Shown: positions 24,286-33,177, counted from the first letter of the stretch. The stretch is 64,000 nt of DNA from Vulcanimicrobiota bacterium (GCA_003140215.1 PLJL01000004.1:404193-468192); one strand, 5' to 3'. Notes: generated from the sequence alone by a model not told the origin. Translations and numbers: made by a program.

Positions 24286-25407
24286 ATGATCGCCATCGAA
24301 GCCATCAAGTTCAACCACGATACGGGCTCCGCGTCGCACGACGCGCTGAACCTGCGCAGGAACGCGACGAACTTCGTCACCGTCCCCGAGTGGCGGCGCT
24401 TCATCTGCGTCAATCCGGAGGACTCGCCTGCGGCGTACGCGGTCGCACCGACGCACGGCAAGACGATAACGATCCAGGCGTCGTTCAGCTCCACGGATTT
24501 GGCGCTCGGCCAGGCCGAGATCCGCGCCGAGCATCGTGTGAAGCCGCAGCTGGTTCCGTTCGTGAGCGGCAGCAGCGGCTACGTGACGCTGGAGCTGATC
24601 GACCCGCCGGTGCACGAGCGCCGCGTCGGTTTGTACGACCAGACGTGGGAGTGGGAGTACCGCATTCCGCCCCACCACGAGTGGAAGCAGTTCGGGATCA
24701 CGCGCCACCGGTTCTACGTCGTCCTCGACGTGCCGACGGCACCCTGGCAGCAGGCGCCGTACACCGCCGCCAACACGCAACTGCTCTGGAGCGACGTGCT
24801 CGACTACGCGTGCCGCTGGGCCGCCGGTGCGACGACAAAGGATGCGGCCGCGGGGCGCGTGACGCACAGCGTGAACGCGCTGGGTCCCGCGGTGATGACG
24901 TACGACTGTCCGGGCGGCGGCGGCTCGAACTACAGCGGTGGACCGTTCGAGTGCAGCGCCTTCCTACAGCTGCTGCACGGCGGAGTCGGTAACGGGATCT
25001 ACGTCAACTGCAGCGACTGCGCGACAATCACCTCGACGTTCGCCGACGCGCTCGGCTGCGATCTCTGGCAGTCGCAGATGGGCTACGGCTTCGATCTCAA
25101 CGAGATGATCGCGATCGGCGCGGCGACGTTCCAGCTTGCGTGCGGATTCTGGACCAGCTTCAGCTATCACGAGGTCGCGTGGGAGGGCGCGTGCACGCAG
25201 GCCGAAGACGTGTTCGACGCGTGCCTGAAAGTCAACGGCGGGCCGAATCCGATCGGCGCACCGTGGGTACCACTGCTGCCGGTTGATGCGCGCTTCGGAA
25301 CCACCGGCTCCGGAGAGTACCGCGACCGGCTGGCGACACCCGCCCCGACCGGGCGCCCGAAGTGCAACCCGCAGCCCGGAACGCGCCAGCGGCGCGCGCT
25401 CGTCTAG
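24286..25407 (+). CDS. Transglutaminase-like cysteine hydrolase, uncharacterised
   Basis: About 373 residues from ATG 24286 (GGGGCGG just upstream); the longer in-frame start at 24229 lacks a ribosome site. The N-terminal half is unrecognised and beta-rich. The C-terminal half has a papain/transglutaminase-type order: Cys in YVNCSDCATITSTFADALG (C245, or C242), His in SFSYHEVAWEG (H295), and Asp in VFDACLKV (D311). There is no signal peptide or membrane segment. Fourteen bases downstream lies a second unknown gene with a strong Shine-Dalgarno. The catalytic assignment rests on motif order only, and the substrate is unknown. Confidence 0.65.
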   Translation: MIAIEAIKFNHDTGSASHDALNLRRNATNFVTVPEWRRFICVNPEDSPAAYAVAPTHGKTITIQASFSSTDLALGQAEIRAEHRVKPQLVPFVSGSSGYVTLELIDPPVHERRVGLYDQTWEWEYRIPPHHEWKQFGITRHRFYVVLDVPTAPWQQAPYTAANTQLLWSDVLDYACRWAAGATTKDAAAGRVTHSVNALGPAVMTYDCPGGGGSNYSGGPFECSAFLQLLHGGVGNGIYVNCSDCATITSTFADALGCDLWQSQMGYGFDLNEMIAIGAATFQLACGFWTSFSYHEVAWEGACTQAEDVFDACLKVNGGPNPIGAPWVPLLPVDARFGTTGSGEYRDRLATPAPTGRPKCNPQPGTRQRRALV

Positions 25408-25420
25408 GAGAAGGTATCTC

Positions 25421-25915
25421 ATGCAGGCAGAGCACCGGAGATTCCTCGAGCAGCGCTACGACGTGGAGAGCTGGTTCGGACACAGCGAAAGCGGGGGCAA
25501 TGTCAAAGCGTTCGCGTTTACGGGCTTGGAGCTTGGCGGCTGGTCGCTCGTACGCACCGAGCTCCGCGTTGCCGATCACGCTGCGGTCCACTCGATGTGG
25601 CGGCACGACGAGGCCGCTGACGCGTTGCTCGCGATCGACGTCTTCGAGTGCGCGTCCGTGCCGGCCGCACACGACCGCCTCCTCGAGATCCTCGCGACCA
25701 TGCAGTCGAACGAGCTCGAGCTCCGTGTCGGCCCGGCGCCCGGCGACATCGCGTTCGGCCTGCGCGATACGATGCTGCTGTTCGCGCGCGCAAACGTCGT
25801 CGTGCACGTGCGAAACGCGGGCCGCGTCGTGGTCGACGTCGACCCGGTCGCCCGCGCGCTCGACGCGCGCCTGCGCGAGCTCGCGGCTGAGGTCGACCCG
25901 GAAGCGAAGGCGTAA
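25421..25915 (+). CDS. Unknown soluble protein, partner of the transglutaminase-like gene
   Basis: 164 residues from ATG 25421 with AGGAGAAGG upstream. No family recognised. The protein is of mixed alpha/beta character with acidic N-terminal helix (AEHRRFLEQRYDVESWFGH) and a hydrophobic strand pair (VVVHVRNAGRVVVDVDPVA). No signal or membrane helix. It follows the transglutaminase-like gene by 13 bases and is surely co-transcribed, so it may be its substrate, inhibitor or assembly factor. Confidence 0.6.
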   Translation: MQAEHRRFLEQRYDVESWFGHSESGGNVKAFAFTGLELGGWSLVRTELRVADHAAVHSMWRHDEAADALLAIDVFECASVPAAHDRLLEILATMQSNELELRVGPAPGDIAFGLRDTMLLFARANVVVHVRNAGRVVVDVDPVARALDARLRELAAEVDPEAKA

Positions 25916-25919
25916 CCGG

Positions 25920-26603
25920 CTAGCGCTCCTTCGACTCGTCGATGAGCAGGATCGCGCGCCGGTTGCCCGACTGCATGCGCTTGAGCGTCGCCAGCGCGGC
26001 GCCGACCGGGCTGCGCGCGTCGAGCATCTCGCTGATCGTATAGCCGAACTCTTTCTTGGCCGAATCGTCGAGCGGGCCGCGCAGCATCCCCGGCACGGCC
26101 TGGTAGTTCTCGATCAGCGCGAAGGCCGGTCCGACCGCTTCGTGCAGTTTGCGCGGGTCGGCGGCGATGATGAACACGGTGCGATCGCCGCTCGCGTTCT
26201 CGAAGCTCGCGCCCGTCGCGATCCCACGGTCATTGCCGCCGAAGTTCGCCTCGCCGTTCTTCTCCGTGACCTTGTGCAGCCCGTGCGGCGGCGCGGCCCT
26301 CAACCGCGCGATCCAGGCGCCGAGTTGCTGCATCGACGCGCCCGTCTCGGCGATCACCTCGTGCCCGCGGAAGTTTTGCGGCAGGTCGGCGTTCGGATCG
26401 CTGGCCCTCATCGCGGCGAAGATCTGCGCCGAGCTCACCGGCACGACCGTCACGACGGTCGCCTGCGGGTAGAGCGGGAAGTCGCTGGGATTCACCGCGA
26501 CGCGGGGTTGCGGCGCGCTCTCCTGGCGCGTCTCGCGACCGCACGCGCACAGCAGCGCCGCGGCGGCGACCGCGGCCCAGATCGTCGGTGCTACTCGGCT
26601 CAT
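25920..26603 (-). CDS. Lipoprotein, unknown
   Basis: 227 residues with a type II signal peptide: hydrophobic segment then lipobox LCAC at about residues 18-21. The mature part contains PLYPQATVV near residue 45 and no domain I recognise. It should be anchored to the outer face of a membrane. It follows the short UDP-sugar dehydrogenase gene on the same strand with a 52-base gap. Confidence 0.6.
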   Translation of the reverse strand: MSRVAPTIWAAVAAAALLCACGRETRQESAPQPRVAVNPSDFPLYPQATVVTVVPVSSAQIFAAMRASDPNADLPQNFRGHEVIAETGASMQQLGAWIARLRAAPPHGLHKVTEKNGEANFGGNDRGIATGASFENASGDRTVFIIAADPRKLHEAVGPAFALIENYQAVPGMLRGPLDDSAKKEFGYTISEMLDARSPVGAALATLKRMQSGNRRAILLIDESKER

Positions 26604-26655
26604 CCGCCCGCCCTTCGCCGCCGGCCGGCGGGTTCCCGAGGCCGGCTACGGCGTT

Positions 26656-27435
26656 TCAGCGCGAGACGGCGGCGGGCCGTTCGTTGAAGGCGAGCACCGC
26701 TCGGATCAACGGCGCCTGGGCCTCACCCGACCAGGCCATCAACGAGCGCAGATCTTTGGGTAGGCAGCGTCCGCCGAACCCCCGCTCGGCGGTGACCAGT
26801 GTGTGGGATTCGCCGACGCGCGGATCGAGCAGAAAAACGTCGCGTACCGTGGTGAAGTCGATGCCGGCGAGGGCGGCCAGATCCGCGAATTGGTTCACGA
26901 ACGCGACTTTGGTCGCCAAGAACGAGTTCTCCATGTACTTCGCCAGCTCGGCGGCGCGCGCGTCGACCTCGACATAGCGCAGCTCTCCGGCCGCGCTCGA
27001 TGCGTACGCCGAGCGCACCAGCGCGCAAACCGACGGGTCGCCGGCGAGCACGACGAAACCGCAGGCGTCGGCCTCTTGCCACGGATGTCCCGGCGCCTCG
27101 CCGATGTACTCGGGGCTGTAGCCGATCGGCTTGCCGGTCTCGCGGATGAGCGCGTCGGTCGTGCCGGGCGGCACGGTCGACTTGATGCACAGCGGAACCG
27201 CGATGCGCTCGACGGCTTCGCGCACGCTCGAGACGTCGCAGCTGCCGGTGCGCTCGTCGAACGGCGTGGGAACCGCGACGAACGCCAGGTCGCCGGAATT
27301 GACGGCGTCCAGACAGCGCTGCGAATCCCGCTCGCCGTCGTACTTGTCGTAGCTCGTTACGCGGTGACCGCCGCGAACGAACAGGCGCTCCAGCGCCTGT
27401 CCCACCGTGCCGAATCCGACGATGCCGATGTTCAC
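26656..27435 (-). CDS. UDP-glucose/GDP-mannose dehydrogenase-like protein lacking the C-terminal domain
   Basis: 259 residues against the usual 420-450. Present: the NAD-binding GIVGFGTVGQALE, VPTPFDE, TVPPGTTD, the central-domain ENSFLATKVAFVNQ and the catalytic Cys motif GFGGRCLPKDL. The protein stops about 30 residues after that motif, so the whole UDP-sugar-binding C-terminal domain is missing. No continuation is seen before the next gene. It may be a genuine short family or a remnant with only the dinucleotide and catalytic domains. It follows rplT by 18 bases. Confidence 0.75.
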   Translation of the reverse strand: MNIGIVGFGTVGQALERLFVRGGHRVTSYDKYDGERDSQRCLDAVNSGDLAFVAVPTPFDERTGSCDVSSVREAVERIAVPLCIKSTVPPGTTDALIRETGKPIGYSPEYIGEAPGHPWQEADACGFVVLAGDPSVCALVRSAYASSAAGELRYVEVDARAAELAKYMENSFLATKVAFVNQFADLAALAGIDFTTVRDVFLLDPRVGESHTLVTAERGFGGRCLPKDLRSLMAWSGEAQAPLIRAVLAFNERPAAVSR

Positions 27436-27453
27436 GGCGCTGCGTGTGCGATG

Positions 27454-27828
27454 TTAGGCGGCGGTCGACCCGGCTCCGACGGCGTCCTTCGCGAGCGAGG
27501 TCAGCCGCGCGAACGCCGCGGCGTCATGCACGGCCAGATCGGCGAGCGCCTTGCGGTTCACCGCTACGCCCGACTTCTTGAGCCCGGCCATGAGCCTGGA
27601 GTACGACAAACCCTCGCGGCGCGCGGCCGCGTTGATACGGGCGATCCACAGCGAACGGAAGTCGCGCTTGCGCACGCGGCGGTCGCGGAAGGCGTACGCC
27701 AGCGAGTGCAGCAGCGCTTCGTTCGCGACCCGGTAGTTGCGGCGCCGTGCGGCGCGGAAGCCCTTGACGAGCTTCATCACCTTGCGGCGGTGCTTGATCT
27801 TGTTGAGACCGCGTTTGATACGAGCCAT
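27454..27828 (-). CDS. rplT: 50S ribosomal protein L20
   Basis: 124 residues, slightly longer than the usual 117-119 because of an Ala-rich tail. The N-terminus [20 protein letters not shown] and the internal [14 protein letters not shown] are diagnostic. It is the last gene of the infC-rpmI-rplT operon. L20 binds 23S rRNA domain II, and in other bacteria represses this operon. Confidence 0.97.
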   Translation of the reverse strand: MARIKRGLNKIKHRRKVMKLVKGFRAARRRNYRVANEALLHSLAYAFRDRRVRKRDFRSLWIARINAAARREGLSYSRLMAGLKKSGVAVNRKALADLAVHDAAAFARLTSLAKDAVGAGSTAA

Positions 27829-27839
27829 GTGTCAGTCTC

Positions 27840-28046
27840 CTACAGAAGGTACGGGATCTGCGGCGCAAAACGCTTGAGATCGCCCTTGAAGGTCGGCTGA
27901 TCGCGGCGGAAGTTCCGCTTGCGCTTGCGCGACTTCTTGCTGAGGATGTGGCCGCAACCGTCGAACTGGTGGCGGTGCAGGACCTTGCCGTTGCCGGTCA
28001 CTTTCACGCGCTTCGCGGTGCTACGGTGGGTCTTGATTTTAGGCAC
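27840..28046 (-). CDS. rpmI: 50S ribosomal protein L35
   Basis: 68 residues, normal length. Begins MPKIKTHRSTAKRVKVTGNG and is rich in Lys/Arg. The start is GTG at 28046 and overlaps the infC stop by eight bases; rplT follows after 11 bases. Confidence 0.96.
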   Translation of the reverse strand: MPKIKTHRSTAKRVKVTGNGKVLHRHQFDGCGHILSKKSRKRKRNFRRDQPTFKGDLKRFAPQIPYLL

Positions 28047-28737
28047 TGGCTCCCCCGATGGTGGCTACCGCGTCCGTCCCGCTTTCGTGCTCGCCGGCGT
28101 CGTCGGTTCCGTGCTCCTGCTCCGGCTCGTGCTCGTGTTCGTGTTCGTCGGCAGCGTGGGTCACGGTCTCGACTTCGTGGTGCGCCGTGTCCGTCTTGAG
28201 GTGGACGAAACGCGGCGGACCGAGCGGCGTGGCTCGCGGAGCCATGATGAGAAACATGTTCTTACCTTCGAGCTTGGCCTCGCGTTCGACGATGGCACTG
28301 TTCTCAAGGTCCTTGGCGATGCGGTCGAGCAGCCGTTTTCCGAACGCGGTGTACGTGATCTCGCGTCCGCGAAACATGATCGTGACCTTGACCTTACCGC
28401 CGTCGAGGAGAAGACGTTCGGCCATCTTCGCCTTGACTTCGTAATCGTGGACGTCGATCTTGGGACGCAGCTTGACTTCGCGCAGCTCCCAGTTGCGCTG
28501 TTTCTTGCGCGCCTCTTTGTCTTTTTTCGACTGCTCGTACTTGAGACGACCGTAGTCGCCGATTCGGCAAACCGGGGGGACCGCAGTCGGCGAGACCTCG
28601 ATGAGGTCGAGCCCCTTGGTTCGGGCCATGTTGAGAGCCTCTTCGGTCGGCATGACGCCGAGCTGTTGGGCGGCCTCGTCGATGACGCGGACTTGGCGGA
28701 TTCTGATTTGCTCGTTGATGCGCAGCGGTCGTGCTAT
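28039..28737 (-). CDS. infC: Translation initiation factor IF-3, apparent ATA start
   Basis: An ATG at 28653 would remove the conserved N-terminus. Reading upstream, the same frame gives the expected IF-3 beginning (LRINEQIRIRQVRVID ... AQQLGVMPTEEAL). The first codon placed behind a Shine-Dalgarno (GGAG, eight bases away) is ATA at 28737; no ATG, GTG or TTG exists in frame upstream. The result is 232 residues: IF3-N, linker (KKDKEARKKQ), IF3-C, then an acidic/His-rich tail of about 55 residues that is not part of the core. IF3 rejects non-AUG starts, so AUU/AUA/AUC starts on infC give autoregulation. Overlaps rpmI by eight bases. Confidence 0.93.
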   Translation of the reverse strand: MARPLRINEQIRIRQVRVIDEAAQQLGVMPTEEALNMARTKGLDLIEVSPTAVPPVCRIGDYGRLKYEQSKKDKEARKKQRNWELREVKLRPKIDVHDYEVKAKMAERLLLDGGKVKVTIMFRGREITYTAFGKRLLDRIAKDLENSAIVEREAKLEGKNMFLIMAPRATPLGPPRFVHLKTDTAHHEVETVTHAADEHEHEHEPEQEHGTDDAGEHESGTDAVATIGGASA

Positions 28738-28760
28738 GACAAACTCTCCGGTAAGAACAC

Positions 28761-28785
28761 AAAAAAAGCGAAGACGCCGAAGCGG
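28761..28785 (-). terminator. Terminator-like hairpin with T7 tract in the infC leader
   Basis: On the minus strand a small stem (GAC-C-GC / GC-GTC with a TTCG loop and one bulged base) is followed by CTTCGC and seven T. It lies 24 bases upstream of the infC start. It could attenuate transcription of infC-rpmI-rplT, as the L20-responsive leader does in Bacillus. Confidence 0.45.
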
Positions 28786-28804
28786 TCCCCGCTATCGATA
28801 TGCA

Positions 28805-28829
28805 ACCGGATCGCCCGCGGGCATCCGGT
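28805..28829 (-). promoter_or_regulatory. Long hairpin in the infC leader
   Basis: An 11-pair inverted repeat (ACCGGAT-GCCC against GGGC-G-ATCCGGT, one bulged G) lies upstream of the terminator-like element on the minus strand. Its position within the predicted 5' leader suggests an RNA control element. Confidence 0.4.
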
Positions 28830-28860
28830 GAGGACCTTGCGGCCCTGCTTCGGCTCGCGG

Positions 28861-28890
28861 AGCGTATCACGCCGTCCCGGCGGGCGTCAA
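28861..28890 (-). promoter_or_regulatory. Possible promoter of infC-rpmI-rplT
   Basis: Minus strand: TTGACG (28890-28885), 18-base spacer, TACGCT (28866-28861). The -10 keeps only T1, A2 and T6. The predicted leader is about 115 bases and includes both hairpins. Confidence 0.35.
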
Positions 28891-28991
28891 GGACGTTCGG
28901 GTCACTTCGGGCCGGCGAGGTACCCAAGCGGGCGGCATGCAGCGCCGCTTCCGAGGTCGTGCCCGCGGCGGCGCGTAACGGCCCCCCCAAC

Positions 28992-29921
28992 GTGGCGCAG
29001 AGAGAATCCGTGCTCACCGTCGTCACGGCGGTCGGAGCGAACCTGGCGATAGCGATCGCCAAGGGCATCGCCGCGGCGCTCACCGGGAGCGCGGCGATGA
29101 CGGCCGAGGCGATCCACTCCGGGGTCGACACAGCCAACGAGGCGCTGTTGCTCGTCGGGATGCGCCGCGCCGACAAGGCACCCGACGCGCAGCATCCGTT
29201 CGGCTATGCCAAAGAGCTGTACTTCTGGGCCTTCGTCGTCGCGGTGGTCATCTTCGGGTTGGGCGGCGGGGTGACCATCATCGAAGGGTTCGAGCGGCTA
29301 CGCGATCCGCACCCGCCGGCAAACCCGCTGTGGAACTACGTCGTGCTCGGCATCGCCTTCGTTTTCGAAGGGATCTCGTTCGCCGTCGCGCTGCGACAAC
29401 TGCGGCGCGACGAGCCGGGCGTCTCGCTGTTCTCCGCCGTCGCCGCCAGCAAGGATCCCGGCGTCTTCGCCGTCGTGCTCGAGGACGCGGCGGCGCTCGC
29501 CGGTTTGCTCATCGCGCTCGCCGGCACCATCGTCGCGCAGGTGACGGCCGACGGCCGCCCCGACGGCGTCGCCTCGATCGCGATCGGCGTCGTGCTCGAT
29601 TTCGTCGCGCTGGTGCTGGTGTGGCAAGTACGCGGCCTGCTGGTCGGCGAGTCGGCCGATCCCGACGTGGTCGCTGCGATCCGTGAGGTCGCGGCTGCGG
29701 AGCCCAGCGTGGCGGCGGTGCGGCGCGTGCTGACCATGCACCTGGGTCCCGACGACATCCTCGTCGCGCTCGACCTCGTCTTTCGGCACGACGCAACACT
29801 GGCCGAGGTCGCGGCGGCGATCGACCGCATCCAGGGCGAAGTGCAGCGCCGCAACCCGGCGGCGCGCGAGATCTTCATCGAAGTCGACGCCCTGACCGCG
29901 CGCACTCGCGGGGCGACATGA
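28992..29921 (+). CDS. Cation diffusion facilitator (CDF) family transporter
   Basis: 309 residues from GTG 28992 (GTG 29010 is also possible); the longer frame upstream is unlike the family. Features: TGSAAMTAEAIHSGVDTANE in the second helix, with H and D metal ligands, HPFGYAKELYFWAF, six transmembrane segments, a third metal-ligand helix (VVLEDAAALAGLL), and a C-terminal cytoplasmic ferredoxin-like domain with HLGPDDILVALDL. Exports a divalent cation (Zn, Fe, Mn or Co) in exchange for protons. Metal not predictable. Confidence 0.9.
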   Translation: MAQRESVLTVVTAVGANLAIAIAKGIAAALTGSAAMTAEAIHSGVDTANEALLLVGMRRADKAPDAQHPFGYAKELYFWAFVVAVVIFGLGGGVTIIEGFERLRDPHPPANPLWNYVVLGIAFVFEGISFAVALRQLRRDEPGVSLFSAVAASKDPGVFAVVLEDAAALAGLLIALAGTIVAQVTADGRPDGVASIAIGVVLDFVALVLVWQVRGLLVGESADPDVVAAIREVAAAEPSVAAVRRVLTMHLGPDDILVALDLVFRHDATLAEVAAAIDRIQGEVQRRNPAAREIFIEVDALTARTRGAT

Positions 29922-29925
29922 GCGG

Positions 29926-32900
29926 CTAACCGCGCGGTCGCGCCCGGTTCGGGCGCGGCGGGAACTCGGGCCGCGGCGGCGTGTGTTCGAGCGCCTCTTC
30001 GACCAGCCGCAGCGCGGCGTCGAGCTGCGGGTCTTCGCCGCGCGTGTCGTCCTGCGGCGCGATGTCGACCACGTGGGTCGGGTCGGTGCCGTAGTTCTCC
30101 ACGCCCCAGCCCGCGTCCGCGAACCAGAACGAGTACTCCGGCTGCGTTGTCTCGGTACCGTCGACGAGGCGATGGCGCGGGTTGATCCCGATGACGCCGC
30201 CCCAGGTGCGCATCCCGACCAGCGGCCCCAGCCCGTAGAGCTTGAAGCAATGACTGAAGATGTCGCCGTCGCTGCCTGCGAACTGATTGGTCACCGCGAC
30301 CATCGGGCCGCCGACGGACTCCTCGGGATAGGGGAACGGCGGGCCCCAGCGCGACACGTCGTAACCGACGCGCTTGCGCGCGAGCTTCTCGAGCAGCAGC
30401 GCCGAGACGTGCCCGCCGCGGTTGTAGCGCACGTCGACGACGAGCCCGTCGCGGTCGAACTCGTTGAGGTAGCCGCGATGAAACTCGGCGAACCCCCACG
30501 GACCCATGTCGGGGATGTGCACGTACCCGACGCGCCCGTGCGTGCGCCCGTGCACCAGCGCCCGCTTCGCGTCGACCCAGGCGCGATAGCGTAGCATCCG
30601 TTCGTCCTTGAGCGTGCGCACGAGCACGCGGTGCGGCTTGGTCTCCGAATGGCGCGCGACCGTGAGCACGACGTCGCGCCCGGCTTCGTTGACCAGTAGT
30701 GCGCCGGGTCCGGTCTGCGCGCTCAGCGCGCGTCCCCCGATCGCCATGATGACGTCGCCGAGCCGCACGTCGACGCCGGGTTCGGCCAGCGGCGAGTCGG
30801 CGTCACGGTTCCAGGGATCGCCGCGCAGGATGCGCTCGATGCGATACCCCGCAGCGGCTTCGTCCCAGGCGAGGTCGGCGCCGAGGAACCCGCGTTTGTA
30901 CTGCGGCGGGATCGGTTTGTCGCCGCCGCTCTCGTAGGCGTGCGAGGTGCCCAGCTCGCCCTGCATCTCCCAGATCAGGTCGGAGAGCTCGTTGCGGGCG
31001 CGTACCTTGGGCAGCAGCGCCTCGTAACGAGGCAGCACCGCGTCCCAGTCGATCCCCGACATGCGCGGATCCCAGAAATTTTCACGCTGCAGCCGCCAGG
31101 CTTCGCGCAGCATCTGTCGCCACTCCGCGCGCGGCTCGACCAGCACGCTGACGCGGCCGAGGTCGAGCCAGCCGGTGCGCCGGCCGATCTCCACCGGCGG
31201 CTTCTCGTCGTCGCCTTCTTCGGGCAGGTCCGCCCCGGCGTCGATCGCGCGCAGTTTGCCGTGCGAGAGGTACACCAGCGTGCGGGCGTCGGGACCGAGC
31301 ACGAAATCCTCGATCTCCGTCGCCAACGTCGCGCCGCGCTGCTGCTCGAAATCGTATGCCTGCAGCTCGCCTTCGGCGTCGTCGTGCAGGTCGCGCTCTC
31401 CCGGCCGGATGCCGCGCACCGGAAAGCGTGAGAACAGCGCGCGCCCTTTCGCTGCGGCGATGCGATCGTAGTCGCCCTCGTCGACCGGAAAGGCCAGCAT
31501 GCGCAGCGCCAGCCCGTCCGCGTCGATCACGATCTCGGGTTTGGCACGCTTGCGATCGTCCTCGTCGTCATCGTCGTCGTCGCGCGGCTTGTGCAGCGGC
31601 GCGGGCTTGGCGACGAACGGGTTCGCTTCGTTCGCGCGCAGCGTCACCAGATACGGTTTGGACGCTTCGGGGAAGCTGAGCTCGAACTGCAGCGCGTCGT
31701 AGACCGGGTGGAAGTCGCGGGTGGAGATGAAGTACAAGTACTTGCCTTGCGGGTCCCAGACCGGCGAGCGGTCTTCGCGCAGCGCGCTCGTCGCGTCGAC
31801 GGTGCGCCCGGTCTCGCATTCCACCAACCGGATCGTCGTGGTGGTGTGCGTCTTGGCCGACCACACGTAGGCCAGCCAGCGCCCGTCGGGCGAGAAGGCG
31901 AGATCGCTGATGCGCGCGCCGACGCTTTGATCGAGCCGGCGCGGCGCGGCTCCGAGATCGAGCAGCCACAGCTCGTGGCGGTTGTTGGCGAACGCGAGCC
32001 GGTCGCCGGCCGGGGACGCGACGAGCTCGTGCAACACGCCGGCGTCGTCGTACGTGACGAACTCGGGCGCCGCACTCTGGTCGACCGGTGCGACGGCGAT
32101 GCGCTCGTATCCGCCGGAGTCGTCGACGTACGCTACCCGCGCGTCGTCGTGCAGCCACGTCAGCAGGCGCCGTCGTGCGCTCTCGTCCGCGCTGACCTGC
32201 CCGGCGGTCGAACCCGGATGTTCGGTTACCGCCTCTTCCCACAACGGCATCGTGTAAGTGCGCCCGCGCGAGACGATCCCCAGCGCGGTGCCGTCGTGCG
32301 AAACGCTGAACCCCTCGAGCAGCTCGGATGCTTCGACGAACCGGCGTGCGGTCTCGGGTGCGTTGGACGGCGTCTCGACGGCGACGCGCACGACGCTGTC
32401 GTCGCGCGGGTCGAGCAGCATCAGCTCACCGCCGCAGGCGTACACGATGCGCGTTCCGTCGGTGGCGGGGAAACGCACGTAGTGTTCGCGCTCGTCGGTG
32501 TGGCGGCGCAAGTCGCTCCCGTCGGCCAGCACCGAGTAGATGTTTCCGATGCCGTCGTGGTCGGAGAGAAAGATGACCCGCTCGCCCAGCCACAAGGGCC
32601 AGGCTAGGTTGCCGTCGAGCTCGCGGCAGATCCGGACGTACTCGCCGCTGCCGCGGACGTCGACCCACAAGTGGCCCGCGGTGCCGCCGCGGTAGCGCTT
32701 CCAGCGCGCCGGGTCGATCGCGTTGCGCCCGATCAGCGTCGCGCCGTTCGCCGCGACGTCGAGCGATAGCGCGTGACCGATCCGCAGCTCCACGGGCTCG
32801 CCGCCCCCGGCGGCGATGCGATAGGCCAGCGTCACCTTGGCGAACGGCGAACCGGCGTCGCAGGTGAAGTAGATCGCTTGCCCGTCGCGGGACCAGCCGC

Positions 32901-33177
32901 TGCAATAGAGGGTCTCGCTGCCCAGGTGCGTGAGGCGCCGAACGGCGCCGCCCTGCGCCGGCATCACGTACAGCTCGGGGTTGCCCTCGGCGCGGGCCAC
33001 GAACGCCAGCCGCCGCCCGTCGGGCGACAGGCGCGGAAGCCCGCACTCGCCTTCGATGGTCGTCAGGCGGCGCGCGACGCCGCCGCCGGCATCGACCGAC
33101 CAGAGGTCGTCCTCGCACGCGAAGACGATGCGGTCGCCCGCGATGGTCGGGGTGCGTACGTAGCCCGTGGCGTTCAC
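29926..33177 (-). CDS. Tricorn protease
   Basis: 1083 residues, the length of archaeal tricorn. Order: six-bladed beta-propeller (GYVRTPTIAGDRIVFACEDDLW...), seven-bladed propeller, C1 helical domain, PDZ (GFLGADLAWDE...), C2 domain. The catalytic residues align by position with the archaeal enzyme: S745-H746 in GTSHAY, nucleophile S969 in FAGSDGD, and E1027 in GVENYG. An Asp-rich low-complexity stretch (six D then EDD) sits in the linker between propeller and catalytic part. Self-compartmentalising serine protease that trims peptides of 6-12 residues. GTG start; no clear Shine-Dalgarno. Confidence 0.95.
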   Translation of the reverse strand: MNATGYVRTPTIAGDRIVFACEDDLWSVDAGGGVARRLTTIEGECGLPRLSPDGRRLAFVARAEGNPELYVMPAQGGAVRRLTHLGSETLYCSGWSRDGQAIYFTCDAGSPFAKVTLAYRIAAGGGEPVELRIGHALSLDVAANGATLIGRNAIDPARWKRYRGGTAGHLWVDVRGSGEYVRICRELDGNLAWPLWLGERVIFLSDHDGIGNIYSVLADGSDLRRHTDEREHYVRFPATDGTRIVYACGGELMLLDPRDDSVVRVAVETPSNAPETARRFVEASELLEGFSVSHDGTALGIVSRGRTYTMPLWEEAVTEHPGSTAGQVSADESARRRLLTWLHDDARVAYVDDSGGYERIAVAPVDQSAAPEFVTYDDAGVLHELVASPAGDRLAFANNRHELWLLDLGAAPRRLDQSVGARISDLAFSPDGRWLAYVWSAKTHTTTTIRLVECETGRTVDATSALREDRSPVWDPQGKYLYFISTRDFHPVYDALQFELSFPEASKPYLVTLRANEANPFVAKPAPLHKPRDDDDDDEDDRKRAKPEIVIDADGLALRMLAFPVDEGDYDRIAAAKGRALFSRFPVRGIRPGERDLHDDAEGELQAYDFEQQRGATLATEIEDFVLGPDARTLVYLSHGKLRAIDAGADLPEEGDDEKPPVEIGRRTGWLDLGRVSVLVEPRAEWRQMLREAWRLQRENFWDPRMSGIDWDAVLPRYEALLPKVRARNELSDLIWEMQGELGTSHAYESGGDKPIPPQYKRGFLGADLAWDEAAAGYRIERILRGDPWNRDADSPLAEPGVDVRLGDVIMAIGGRALSAQTGPGALLVNEAGRDVVLTVARHSETKPHRVLVRTLKDERMLRYRAWVDAKRALVHGRTHGRVGYVHIPDMGPWGFAEFHRGYLNEFDRDGLVVDVRYNRGGHVSALLLEKLARKRVGYDVSRWGPPFPYPEESVGGPMVAVTNQFAGSDGDIFSHCFKLYGLGPLVGMRTWGGVIGINPRHRLVDGTETTQPEYSFWFADAGWGVENYGTDPTHVVDIAPQDDTRGEDPQLDAALRLVEEALEHTPPRPEFPPRPNRARPRG

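Noticed and set aside
31550..31590. Trinucleotide-like repeat (TCG/TCA) as a microsatellite
   Set aside because: It encodes the acidic Asp-rich linker of the tricorn protease; irregular codons and an open frame argue for protein-level low complexity.
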